64,000 nt of DNA. Source: Pandoraea terrae. GTDB taxonomy: Bacteria; Pseudomonadota; Gammaproteobacteria; Burkholderiales; Burkholderiaceae. Location of the stretch: the NCBI RefSeq assembly GCF_902459695.1, contig NZ_CABPRZ010000030.1, positions 1 through 64,000 of the forward strand. The letters run 5' to 3'. How positions within the stretch are numbered: position 1 is the stretch's first letter; each line of letters begins with the position of its first letter. Below the pieces are notes generated by a model. That model made no database searches. It had not been told where the DNA came from and saw only the letters and a program-made list of their open reading frames with translations. The position numbers were made by a program, and so were the translations under genes. Shown piece by piece: positions 1 to 9,386 of the stretch.

Positions 1-3000
1 TTGCTTGGTCATCAGACACCTCTTCATGGCGAGTATTCTCGCCTAAATCAGTGTCCGGGTTCATTAGACCACTACACATGTACTCGTCATGGTCTGCCAT
101 TGGGCGATAGTTAGTGCGCGGCAGGTATTCCTCAGGCAGGGTTTGGAGGTCAATGATGTCGTAGTGTCCTTTCTCGGTGGAAACTTTGCGCGGGGTTTTG
201 TTGAAAGGGTTTGCCAAGAAAAAGTGGGGCCCAGACAGAACCCATTCCTCAGGACTAGCGGCAAAACCAGATTCATTGTTGACGCGACGGCGTATCGTTC
301 CGTCGTGCTGCTGCATGGTTTCATGCCACATTTCGGTGGAGATATAGTCATTTCCCAAATCAGCCAGTCGATACGGGAACCGGGCCAATTTACCCAGGAC
401 GCTGTTCAAGGCCCCTACATGCAGCGCAGGCAAGCGGGCGTGGCGCGGCGGGGTGTTCGGTTCATCGTAAAGTTCGGCGAAGGTGGCTAGAGCAGCATCG
501 TCCACTCTCACTATGCGGTCGCGGTGGCCATTGGTGTTCCACTGCCCACTATCGCTCTTGATGCCGCCAGGCAAACCTTCACCGTCATGTTGGTAGCAAC
601 CATCAATTGTTGATGGAAGAAAAAGGTTTGCCAAGCTATCAAATCCTACCTTGGCCCGCTCTGGCCCGTAGACGTTGATGCTGTATTTTTCCCGGTGACC
701 AATCGGGAAGAGCATCATTTGATTCTGGAACTGAAAATGTAGACGGAGACGCCTGTATGCGCTCTCTCTCAGAAGCCGCCCCTTTGCATCGTCATAAAGT
801 CCCTCCTGATGCAGCAAGCCTGCCACTCCGTTATTGCTTACAAGCCACCAGGAAAGCGGCATGAAGCACTTGTACAAATTGGTTTGTATGCCCTTGAGTA
901 GCGGGTAGTTCTGCTCCGCGCTCAGGAAGTTTTGTGTACCTTCGGCCTCCTGCAATTCATCCGCCCAAGCGACTTGCAGGTCAGGAAAGTCTTTGAACGC
1001 GTCGGCGCGTAGCTTGGCAAGGTCGCTCGCGCTGATTTTGCGAATGGCAAAAAGAGGGTTGCGCTCACCCAGAATGCCGGCCTCGTTCCACTCCACCTTG
1101 AGCCAAGGCGGGTTCCCCAGAATTAGGTCGAAGCCCCCACGCTCCAGCAGCACATCGGCGAAGCACAGTTCCCAATGCATAAAGCGACGGTGTTCGGCCA
1201 CCGCTTCCACCTCTGCTATGCGCGGGAAATGTTGCCGCAACTTGCTAATGCGCAGTTGCCCAAATTTGTCGTGCAGATTCGACCCACTTGCTATCTGACT
1301 CAACTGTCGCTGGTCTTCAAAACCTGCCAAGGTGCCCTGCACGTCATGAGTGAGAACCTGCGGCTCTTCAAGTTCACTCGGCTGTAGGTCGAGCCCCTGC
1401 TGGAGGGTGATGTCGATGACATTCCCTTCCAGTATGGCCCCCACTTCCATCCACCAGTCTTCCCGGCTAGGCAGGTACTGGCTACGTGTGATGGGCCAGA
1501 ACCACAGGGCACACCAGTAGTCCATGACCAATTTGAGGCGCCGGAATGGTGTGGCCAAGTCACCGTCTTCATTGAACAGGCCTTGTTCGCGTATTGCCTC
1601 TTTCTGGGCACGGGAGACGTTGTGGGCACCCTCTCCATCCTCCAGGCTGCACTTGTATGGCCAGACGGTCAGCGCGTCTTCGGTGCGCGCGCGGTCACGT
1701 GACAGGCTCACGGCATGCTCCGCCCAGAGTTCCTCGACACGCTGACTCAATTGTTGCAGGCGGACCGTTTCATAGTTGGTCAGCGGCGCTGTCACGGCCT
1801 TGCGCCATGCTTTCAGGCGCTCAAAGTCTTGCGGGTACAAGGCTTTGGCCACCTTGTCGGAGTAATTGGCCATTCCGGGGTCGGGCAGCAGAAAGTGCCA
1901 GATTTCGTCGCCCCGGCGCGGCTCGCTGGCCATAACTCGACGCGGTGACTCTTCGTGCCAAGCGGGTTTGGCGCCCTTTTTGACGGCAGAGGCGTTGTAT
2001 ACTTGGTGCCGCGCACCGATGAGGCTGTTGCCTGCAAACAACTGATAGCCAAACCAGGGCACGCGGGCGGGCAACGGGCGCCCGTGCTCGTCGATTTCGC
2101 CGTAAATGGCGTTGAGCCAGATGGAAACTTCCGCCAACTCGACCGCAACGGGATTCAGGTCCACGCCAAACACATTGCGGTCAGCCAGATACATGCGCAC
2201 CTTTTGCAACTCTTGCGCGTAGTCGTCGTGAGGTATGCGAAGCCCCAGCTCCGCTTGTTTGCGCTCCAAGTAGGCTTCGGAGAGTTGATTGACGGCCTCG
2301 TTCAGGAATGCAGCGCTGCCCATGGCAGGCTCGCAAATGGTGAGCGCAAGTATGTCGTCGGCATTCTTAACACGGCCGCTGCCCAGCAGCTCTTTGAGAG
2401 AATATTTGACCAAGCATTTGGTCAGCACTTGAGGGGTGTAGTAGCTAGCGGATTTTTGCCGGTCACGCCCCGCCAGACGGTAGATGAAGCTACCCCGCTC
2501 ATGCTTGCGCAGCACGCGGTGCCCCGCGTCGTTGGTGTCGAAAACTCGCTCATCCTCCTTGTAGTCGTTCAGGCGATTAGCAGGAACAAACCAGGAATTG
2601 TCGAGCAAATCTGCGCCGTTGACTTCAGCACGGCCTGGCCGGCCGAGGTCGACAGCTTCGTCGCTGTCGTCGCCCGCTTCCACATCCTCATCGCCTTCGT
2701 CATCGCCGGCGGAGACACGTCCTTTCTTGGGGGCGGGCTTGACTTCGTATAGGTCTTCAGCGGCAAAAAATCCCCGGTAACTTAGTAGCGCCTCATACAC
2801 TGCGCCCAACTGGTTGATGGACAGTAACTGGTAGCTGACGCGCCCGCTCCGTTTGCCCTTGCCCTGCCCGCGACTGAGTGACATGAGACGAATGATGCGT
2901 TGCCAAACATGGTTGGGAAAGCGTACCTTGCCCAGCAACGGCATGGCGCTGTCGTCGAACAGGCGGCTGTCCAGCGGGGCAAGGGCGAAGGTGTCCTTTG

Positions 3001-4192
3001 CGCCGGCCAAGGTAGCGCCTAATTGGTGCTGCGTCGGCTCGCCCAAACCGCAACCTTGGGCCACCAGCGTAAACAGGCGACGAAGGGTAGCGTCGAAGTA
3101 CAGGCCATTTCGCGCGTGGGGAGTCGAGAGCGGCTGCATTTCTAGGTCGCGCAGGCTCTCCAGGCTATAGCCTTTGAGGTAGACCTCGCTCTTGTCAATG
3201 GGCACGTAGCCCAACTCGGGCCTTGCCTCGATGTAGAACATGAACAGCAGCCGATACACCATGCGCAGGCATTCGAGGCTAAGGTCGGCGGGGTCGAGCT
3301 GGTCTTTGCCGCTGAAAAACCCCTTCCTGGCGTCAGATGCCTGTTGGCGCAGCTGGTTGGCGGCTTCATTGCCCAACCGCTCGATGGCTTCGCGAAGCGC
3401 GTATTTGAGGTCCTCGCTCACGCCAAAGGCATGTTTGTGGGCGTTTTCGTCGAAGGATTCGAGCAGGCCGTTGCCCTCGCCAGGCGCCAAGCTGGTTTTG
3501 TGCAGCAATACGGCGGTGGCCTTGAGGGTATCGGTATCTTTGCGGTCGAGGATGTCCGCCCAGTCAAAGCGCAGGGCGCGGTTGTTAGGCCACTTGTAGC
3601 GGTCTAACAGCAGCCATTGGTCCAAGCCCACCAGAAGCACATACCGGGGCGCGGTTTCGGCGCCAAAAACGGCGTCCGACAGCATGTCCGCCCAGCTTTC
3701 ACCATTCAGCGCATTCGGTACAGCGTCACCACCATAGTGCAGGCTCGTCAGCGTATGGTCGAGAAGGTCTTCATTTTCGGCACCGGGCCGATAGGCAGGG
3801 ATGACGGCCAGTTGCGGCAGTTGAAGAAACCAGAACGGAATGGGCAAGCCTGGCACCAGCTCGTAGCTATTGGTTAGCGTAGAGGGCCTGGCGTATCCCA
3901 GGGCTTGCAACAAACCCGCCTGAATTTGGCTAAAGAGCTGCCAGCGTTCGGCATCGTCACGCACTCGTTGGATTTGGCTGCGCAGACCAAACCAGCGCTG
4001 TCCCCAGGCGGACAGGCGTTTTGGAGGCGCACGGTGGACATCGTCGCCCGGGTGAGCGGCTTCTTCGGCATCCCAGGCGTCGAGGCGGGCCTTGATGTCG
4101 CCCTTGAATACCTCGGCCAGATAGTGGTGGCTGTAAAACTCGTTTTCGTTGGAAATACCAGCGAAAGTATGAACGGCGTCCAATACGGGCAT
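1..4192 (-). CDS. Large Eco57I-type adenine DNA methylase, DrmMI-like (partial, runs off left edge)
   Basis: The frame is open without a stop from the ATG at 4192 to base 1, so at least 1,397 codons are present and the C-terminus lies outside the window. An N6-adenine methylase is indicated by the SAM-binding motif EPAMGSAAF near residue 620 and the catalytic NPPW motif near residue 1027. The roughly 400-residue gap between them is typical of long Eco57I/PglX/DrmMI-type enzymes rather than small methylases. The start follows the SNF2 helicase stop by one base (TGA-C-ATG), so the two genes are translationally coupled. SNF2 helicase plus giant methylase is the class 1 DISARM pair drmD-drmMI; drmA, drmB and drmC would have to lie to the left. 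A PglX-like or type IIG enzyme is the alternative. The methylase call is firm and the DISARM assignment is inference. Confidence 0.85.
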   Translation of the reverse strand, partial: MPVLDAVHTFAGISNENEFYSHHYLAEVFKGDIKARLDAWDAEEAAHPGDDVHRAPPKRLSAWGQRWFGLRSQIQRVRDDAERWQLFSQIQAGLLQALGYARPSTLTNSYELVPGLPIPFWFLQLPQLAVIPAYRPGAENEDLLDHTLTSLHYGGDAVPNALNGESWADMLSDAVFGAETAPRYVLLVGLDQWLLLDRYKWPNNRALRFDWADILDRKDTDTLKATAVLLHKTSLAPGEGNGLLESFDENAHKHAFGVSEDLKYALREAIERLGNEAANQLRQQASDARKGFFSGKDQLDPADLSLECLRMVYRLLFMFYIEARPELGYVPIDKSEVYLKGYSLESLRDLEMQPLSTPHARNGLYFDATLRRLFTLVAQGCGLGEPTQHQLGATLAGAKDTFALAPLDSRLFDDSAMPLLGKVRFPNHVWQRIIRLMSLSRGQGKGKRSGRVSYQLLSINQLGAVYEALLSYRGFFAAEDLYEVKPAPKKGRVSAGDDEGDEDVEAGDDSDEAVDLGRPGRAEVNGADLLDNSWFVPANRLNDYKEDERVFDTNDAGHRVLRKHERGSFIYRLAGRDRQKSASYYTPQVLTKCLVKYSLKELLGSGRVKNADDILALTICEPAMGSAAFLNEAVNQLSEAYLERKQAELGLRIPHDDYAQELQKVRMYLADRNVFGVDLNPVAVELAEVSIWLNAIYGEIDEHGRPLPARVPWFGYQLFAGNSLIGARHQVYNASAVKKGAKPAWHEESPRRVMASEPRRGDEIWHFLLPDPGMANYSDKVAKALYPQDFERLKAWRKAVTAPLTNYETVRLQQLSQRVEELWAEHAVSLSRDRARTEDALTVWPYKCSLEDGEGAHNVSRAQKEAIREQGLFNEDGDLATPFRRLKLVMDYWCALWFWPITRSQYLPSREDWWMEVGAILEGNVIDITLQQGLDLQPSELEEPQVLTHDVQGTLAGFEDQRQLSQIASGSNLHDKFGQLRISKLRQHFPRIAEVEAVAEHRRFMHWELCFADVLLERGGFDLILGNPPWLKVEWNEAGILGERNPLFAIRKISASDLAKLRADAFKDFPDLQVAWADELQEAEGTQNFLSAEQNYPLLKGIQTNLYKCFMPLSWWLVSNNGVAGLLHQEGLYDDAKGRLLRESAYRRLRLHFQFQNQMMLFPIGHREKYSINVYGPERAKVGFDSLANLFLPSTIDGCYQHDGEGLPGGIKSDSGQWNTNGHRDRIVRVDDAALATFAELYDEPNTPPRHARLPALHVGALNSVLGKLARFPYRLADLGNDYISTEMWHETMQQHDGTIRRRVNNESGFAASPEEWVLSGPHFFLANPFNKTPRKVSTEKGHYDIIDLQTLPEEYLPRTNYRPMADHDEYMCSGLMNPDTDLGENTRHEEVSDDQA

Positions 4193-4193
4193 G

Positions 4194-7175
4194 TCAGTCT
4201 CCGGCAGTGGATGAGGACATTGGGGCAGGATGGCAGACACCGGCGAGCACCTGAATCCAGGGCTGCGGCTCGGTGGTCAGGGTGTCCTGCACCCACTGGC
4301 GGTAGTCGTCAAAAACGCGATTGATTTGCTGGCTGCGCTGCTCGAAGCGACCTCGCTTAACTGTTTCGAGTTGGCGCTCCAGGTCGAGCGTGAGTTGCTC
4401 AATCTGGCGGCCTTGCAGCCGTTGCAGTTCGGTCAGAGTACCTTCCAGGCGTTGCGCCAACTGGCTGGCAAAGGCGGTTTGCTTTTGCAGCATATGCACG
4501 TGCATGGCGTTGACTGCCTCTGGCAAGGCGCCTTGCATGGATGGGATGGCATCCACCAACTCGGGTGAGTGGCCCCGATTGGGCAGGCCTCCAGCTTTGA
4601 GGCCGGCTCGGAACACAAAGGCCTCAAAGGGCTCCAGCACAAAAGCGCCCTGCCCCGCTCCATCGGCAACTCGACTAGCCACTTGCCACTCCACTAACAG
4701 CGGTTGCCCCTTACGGTTAGGAACCAGACTCATCAGGATGAAGGCTTGTTCGCCCGGTTGCAGCTTATGGCTTTGTAGTATGGGAGCGCGATGGCGGCCG
4801 AAGTGCGTAAGCAGACGGTCGCCCAGCCAATCCATGACAGGGTGCTGCGGCCACAAGTAATGCAACTGCGGCCAGGTGTCGTCTTCGGCCCGAGCCTGCC
4901 GAGCGGCTTCAATCGTCTCGGCCATGCGCTTCGTGTCGGCACACAGAGAATAGTGGTCATTATTGGCCTGCACCTCGCGCGGCAGTTGGCGCAGGCGCTC
5001 CTGCAGGTCTGGTGGCGCAGTGATGGCGATGATTTGTTCTTCGTTGTGCGCCACCCATTGACACAGGGTTTCTCGCTGATTAAGTTGGGTGAGCGCAGTT
5101 TTCGCGTAGTGGAAATCGCTACTGAACAAAGAAGCTGGCTCATCAATGTCGTGTAGAGGGTTGCCAGACTGTTGCGCGGGTACGGAATTGGCGCCATCGG
5201 CCTGAGTAGCATCGGCACCTCCACCAAAAAGTTGCATCAGCCAGTCGCCGTCGTTGTCGTTTTCGGCCGTAGCGGCTTGGTCCAGCGTGGCGTCGACCTG
5301 TTCCGGGCTTAGGCCGTCAGCCATGAAGCCGGTGACTTTTTCAGTTTCCTTATCTGGGTCGTAGACGTTGAGGAAAGCAGACGGGTCGCCAAGGTTGAAG
5401 TTGGCTTGCTCATCCTTTTGCTGCAGGATTTCCAGGATGCGCAAGTCGCCCTTGATTTTTTCGTTCACGGTTTCGGTGAACAGGTAAACAATATGCGGCT
5501 GCCGTTGTTGACCATAGCGGTCCACGCGGCCATTGCGCTGCTGGAAGACCATCAGCGACCAAGGCAACTCGAAGTGCACCAGGCGGTGGCAAAAATAGTG
5601 CAGGTTAAGGCCTTCGCTCGCTACGTCAGAGCACAACAGCACACGCAGCGGGTCGTCCAAGCGGCAAAAGCGCTCCACCAGTTCTTGCTGTTCGGTGTCA
5701 GCCATCTGGCCGTGCAATACCTCGATTTGGCCGGACTTGAGTTTGAGGTCGGTAGCAAGCTGCTCCTGCAGCCAGCGCAGCGTTTCAATGCGCTCCGAAA
5801 AGATGACCAAGCGGTCTGAGGCATCGTTCACCTTCCAGCCGAAGTCCGGCAACCGCAGTTGCAGCAGCAGACGCTGATATTTGCTGAAGCTGCTGGCACT
5901 TGCATCTTGCGTGAGAGCCAGAAGTGCATCTGCCAGCACTTGCAGGCCGCGTACCTCGTTGTTTTCATCTGCTGTGGGGCTGGTTTTGCCTTGCAGCAGG
6001 GCCATGCGCTTGCGGGTAGACTCCAATGCGGCCGCCGGGCTGGAGAACAGCGTTTTTTGCAAACCGATGCGTTGCAGTTCTTGTTGCCGCCCTGCCTTGC
6101 GTTGCCCGCCTTGCGTGAACGCCACGTCCAGCAAGGCGTGGTAAGCAGCCTCCTCCGATGCACTGGCTGGATGGCGCAGGCAAGTCGTTTTGCGCTCCTG
6201 AAAGTCAGCGCTTACCTGGTCGCGAATATCCTTCTTGAAGCGCCGAATCACCAGGCCCTTGCTCCGAAAATCGTCCGGGGTATAGTTATCTAGGTCGGAA
6301 ATGGCGGTAGGGTCCAGCAGACTCATCAACGAGGCAAAGCTGCGCGCTGAACCGTCGTGTGGTGTGGCAGACAGCAGGATGAGCGTGTCCGACCGAGTCG
6401 CCAGCAGCTTGGCCAGACGAGCGCGGCGAGACAGCCCCGTCTCTCCCGCGCGCGCAGCGACGTTGTGGCATTCGTCAATTACGATGATGTCCCACCAAGC
6501 GTTTTCCAAATAGTTTCGGTACTCGAGATTGCTCTTGAGCGTATCGATGGAAATGATGCTGCGGTCGAAGTAATTGAATGGATTGTGATTGGCCGGGATG
6601 CGGTTGCGTACTCGTGCCAGACCCACCGAGTCCAGCCGCACCAGCGGGATGGAGAAACGACTCCACCATTCTTTCTGGAACTGCGTGAGCATGGCCTTTT
6701 GCGTGACCACGAGGATGCGTTTGCCCCGGCCGCGCTGTATCAGCTCGGTGCTGAGCACGCCAGCCTCCAGTGTCTTGCCCAGACCCACGGCATCAGCAAT
6801 CAAGATACGCGACCGAGGTTGACGCAGGGCCTGCAGAGCAGGGTCAAGCTGGTAAGGGACCAGATTCATCACGCCCCGGTGTCCCAAATGAATGCGCTCG
6901 TCATTGGCGACGCTGCGGCGGCGTAGACTTTCCAGATACAAGAGCGTGGCGTTGTAGGCGGAACTGACGTCTGGCACCAGCTCGGTCTTCGCCGGGTCGA
7001 GGATTTCGATGGCATCTTCCAACCTGGTCAAAAACAGGGCTGAACGACCACGAACCAGGTCAGAAATACCGTCGCAGGTCAGCAACCAACCACCATCGGC
7101 GGCAGGGTCCACGCGGCGGATGAGCCACTCTTCGTCACGGATAACAGCGCGAGCCCCGGGTGCGAATGGAAGCAT
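4194..7175 (-). CDS. SNF2-family DEAD/DEAH helicase, DrmD-like
   Basis: This 993-residue superfamily 2 ATPase has a Walker A-type motif at residues 128-135 (DAVGLGKTLEAG context), a DECH box at 234-237, an SAT motif in LILLSATPHDGS, and a C-terminal helicase lobe with the arginine-finger motif QQRNGRVDRYGQ. The SNF2-type core is preceded by about 100 residues that probably form a small beta-rich domain, and is followed by about 350 residues without a recognised fold. It is predicted to translocate on double-stranded DNA. Directly coupled to the giant methylase downstream, it fits DrmD of class 1 DISARM. No good ribosome-binding site is visible before the ATG, and the 148-base upstream gap is AT-rich and could hold an internal promoter. 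An RapA-like or BREX-associated helicase is possible, but the methylase neighbour favours DISARM. Confidence 0.88.
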   Translation of the reverse strand: MLPFAPGARAVIRDEEWLIRRVDPAADGGWLLTCDGISDLVRGRSALFLTRLEDAIEILDPAKTELVPDVSSAYNATLLYLESLRRRSVANDERIHLGHRGVMNLVPYQLDPALQALRQPRSRILIADAVGLGKTLEAGVLSTELIQRGRGKRILVVTQKAMLTQFQKEWWSRFSIPLVRLDSVGLARVRNRIPANHNPFNYFDRSIISIDTLKSNLEYRNYLENAWWDIIVIDECHNVAARAGETGLSRRARLAKLLATRSDTLILLSATPHDGSARSFASLMSLLDPTAISDLDNYTPDDFRSKGLVIRRFKKDIRDQVSADFQERKTTCLRHPASASEEAAYHALLDVAFTQGGQRKAGRQQELQRIGLQKTLFSSPAAALESTRKRMALLQGKTSPTADENNEVRGLQVLADALLALTQDASASSFSKYQRLLLQLRLPDFGWKVNDASDRLVIFSERIETLRWLQEQLATDLKLKSGQIEVLHGQMADTEQQELVERFCRLDDPLRVLLCSDVASEGLNLHYFCHRLVHFELPWSLMVFQQRNGRVDRYGQQRQPHIVYLFTETVNEKIKGDLRILEILQQKDEQANFNLGDPSAFLNVYDPDKETEKVTGFMADGLSPEQVDATLDQAATAENDNDGDWLMQLFGGGADATQADGANSVPAQQSGNPLHDIDEPASLFSSDFHYAKTALTQLNQRETLCQWVAHNEEQIIAITAPPDLQERLRQLPREVQANNDHYSLCADTKRMAETIEAARQARAEDDTWPQLHYLWPQHPVMDWLGDRLLTHFGRHRAPILQSHKLQPGEQAFILMSLVPNRKGQPLLVEWQVASRVADGAGQGAFVLEPFEAFVFRAGLKAGGLPNRGHSPELVDAIPSMQGALPEAVNAMHVHMLQKQTAFASQLAQRLEGTLTELQRLQGRQIEQLTLDLERQLETVKRGRFEQRSQQINRVFDDYRQWVQDTLTTEPQPWIQVLAGVCHPAPMSSSTAGD

Positions 7176-7323
7176 ATTAAAAATACGGTTGCTCTATTAA
7201 TAGAATAAAAAAGAAGGGCCAATCCCCGAAATTTGACAAGATGAGAGGGCGGCGAAGCCGGAATGAGCCGCCTCTGGCGGAACCAGCCGCTCTCGAACCC
7301 CTCTCCATGTTTGCCTGGCAACC

Positions 7324-8052
7324 CTAAGTTCGCTTCTCCTCGCTGACGAACGCGCACGCATCGAACTCACACGGATACACGTCTGCTCTGACGCAAAGCT
7401 CCTGAACAGCGTCGAGGGTAAAAACATAGAAATGCTTACAGGCAAGGGATTGTGCCGTAAGCTTTATGGGGAACCCCAGCTTTTGCAGGGCCTTCGACAC
7501 GCGCGAATCCAACGGGATTTCGTATTTGGTAAGACCAAGGGTCTGCAGGAGATTTCTCGACTGCTTGGGCCCCAATCCAGCATACTTTTTAGCAAAATAT
7601 TCTGCAACACAACGCTCTTCTTTGCGACTAACGTCTGCACCCAACAGGCTACTGAGTTGAGCGGTCGCATTTCCCCATTCTCCCTCTTGTAGCAGATGAA
7701 CCGTCTCGAGCATCTGTTTCGCTATAGTTTTATTTCTTCTCAATCCCGCACCGCGCAGTTCAGCTTCAATTTCACTCAATTGAAACCCCTCACCGCTCCA
7801 CGCCGAAAACCTAAGCAGTTCGCTCCTTGATTTTAAAAATTTCGACACATACGAGTCATCGCCGGACGATTGCTGAGTCGTCACCAAGCAACCAACATAG
7901 GCACGCCAAAAATCATTCTTTTTAACACCCTCCCGCGCACCCCGCACGTTTTTCTCAACACGACCTCGAACGAATGGGTGGGCTCGATGCGCGCTCACAA
8001 ACTGCCGAACTCGCTCGACGTCGCTATTCTCAAATTTCCACACAATCTCCAT
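7324..8052 (-). CDS. HhH-GPD-like putative DNA glycosylase
   Basis: The 242-residue protein has the layout of the helix-hairpin-helix DNA glycosylase superfamily. An early helix reads WRAYVGCLVTTQQSS, reminiscent of the glycosylase signature near the damage pocket. A hairpin, AGLGPKQSRNLLQTLGL, lies near residues 155-171, and PLDSRV follows with an Asp at the place of the catalytic residue. Such enzymes flip and excise modified bases. It sits inside the defence operon between the HNH endonuclease and the SNF2 helicase, with short gaps on both sides. Base excision could attack phages with modified DNA or repair self-damage; neither can be told from sequence. Similarity is at motif level only, so a catalytically inactive DNA-binding HhH protein remains possible. 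The upstream ribosome-binding site is weak and the start uncertain. Confidence 0.6.
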   Translation of the reverse strand: MEIVWKFENSDVERVRQFVSAHRAHPFVRGRVEKNVRGAREGVKKNDFWRAYVGCLVTTQQSSGDDSYVSKFLKSRSELLRFSAWSGEGFQLSEIEAELRGAGLRRNKTIAKQMLETVHLLQEGEWGNATAQLSSLLGADVSRKEERCVAEYFAKKYAGLGPKQSRNLLQTLGLTKYEIPLDSRVSKALQKLGFPIKLTAQSLACKHFYVFTLDAVQELCVRADVYPCEFDACAFVSEEKRT

Positions 8053-8120
8053 GACGCCAACATCCCAATTTTTTAATAAATTTTACATTAAATTCACAGT
8101 ATCAATCTAATTTGACACAT

Positions 8121-9347
8121 CTACCCAAGACCATTCATCTCTCTGTGACGCGACAAATATTTCATAATTCTTGGCTCAATTTTTCGCAAACACATCCCTT
8201 CGCGCAAACCCAAATCCGCCTTTTGTTGAGCTGACAAACTTTTTGAAAACAGCATTCGCCCTTCGCCATTGAATCCGATGAAACCACTATCAAATAGTTT
8301 GTCTAGTGTTGCCACCAGCGGCAGCCCGTTGAAATGGTCTAGGCGTTGCCGATTTGTGGCCAATTTCCAGGGCAACGCGTGCGAAGCGACCAGCACTTTT
8401 TCTACCGTGCAACCGGTTACCGCGCACGCCCCGCCCCACCAACGCAACATTTTCCTGCGATATGAGCCCTGCCCCAACCTCGCCTCTATCAGTGCCTGCC
8501 TTACCGTGAGGGGCTCATTGCGGCATTGCTCCGAATCGCACGGGGACTTGTCTTGCTCATCTTGAATCCCATCGGAGGCCATCGGCGTGGCGGACAACAT
8601 CTCCAGGACGGACAGCGCTTCAAAAACCCGCTCACGCAACGTAAGTTGATAGTGACCGTTCTCGTCTTTCTCCTTTGACGGGGTGCACAGAACGTACACT
8701 TGATTTGCCAACCCACTCACCCCGAGTCGCCGGGCAATAAGCCCTCCCAGTCGCCCGTACTGTGAGTTTCCTGCCTCATGCCCATCGTAACCACCCAGCG
8801 CAGCCAATCGCTCCATCGACAGAGTCCTGTTGGGCGCAAGTGCATGACCAACGAGCATTTCGTATTGTTCGGCGGTGAACACGCGACTGGCCTCAGAAAT
8901 GGCATCAGCATATTCGTTTACCGTTATGAGAGAAACAAGGTCCGGGGGTGTCTCATCGATGGCATTCGTGGCAACGGCCGGAATATCCGGGATGTTAGCT
9001 TCGCCAGGAAATACCGATTCCGTGCCGGAACGACCTGAAAGGACGTTCAGCAAGTAGCTTCTACCGTCAACCTGAGTCAGTTCCAAAACATCCCCCGCAC
9101 GTGCTCCTATCGCCTCGAGATAGTGCCTCACCGACGCCCCCTCTCGGAGAAATCTCGGCCGTCCGTCCGGATACGTAAGCACGTCCGTTAAATAGCTATC
9201 TCCATTCGGCAAGTTCACTTCAATACACTTCTCGCGAGGAAGCCGTTTATGGCCGAACACATCTGACGGGAAAATCGTGTCCGATTGAGCGACCCTTACT
9301 AGCCCCCGCTTAATATCGTTGGCCGTTAAAATTTGTGTTTTCTTCAT
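8121..9347 (-). CDS. HNH endonuclease (HNH_2 type) with N-terminal specificity region
   Basis: The 408-residue protein ends in an HNH_2-type nuclease domain, about residues 295-375. The pattern is a CAVTGC knuckle, then ASHALPW, then HFNGLPLVATLDKLFDSGF, which gives the Cys, His, Asn and late FD-G residues usual for this family. The N-terminal 270 residues carry no domain I can name and may confer target recognition, as in other defence-associated HNH_2 proteins. It is the third gene of the leftward operon, 39 bases after the RecB-like nuclease/helicase and 68 bases before the glycosylase-like gene. Its expected activity is metal-dependent DNA cleavage of invading DNA. A methylation-dependent (type IV) specificity is conceivable because a methylase is encoded downstream, but that is inference. 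Confidence 0.82.
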   Translation of the reverse strand: MKKTQILTANDIKRGLVRVAQSDTIFPSDVFGHKRLPREKCIEVNLPNGDSYLTDVLTYPDGRPRFLREGASVRHYLEAIGARAGDVLELTQVDGRSYLLNVLSGRSGTESVFPGEANIPDIPAVATNAIDETPPDLVSLITVNEYADAISEASRVFTAEQYEMLVGHALAPNRTLSMERLAALGGYDGHEAGNSQYGRLGGLIARRLGVSGLANQVYVLCTPSKEKDENGHYQLTLRERVFEALSVLEMLSATPMASDGIQDEQDKSPCDSEQCRNEPLTVRQALIEARLGQGSYRRKMLRWWGGACAVTGCTVEKVLVASHALPWKLATNRQRLDHFNGLPLVATLDKLFDSGFIGFNGEGRMLFSKSLSAQQKADLGLREGMCLRKIEPRIMKYLSRHREMNGLG

Positions 9348-9386
9348 TTGTAATTGACTTTTTGTAGGCGCTACTGGCTTGTGCCA

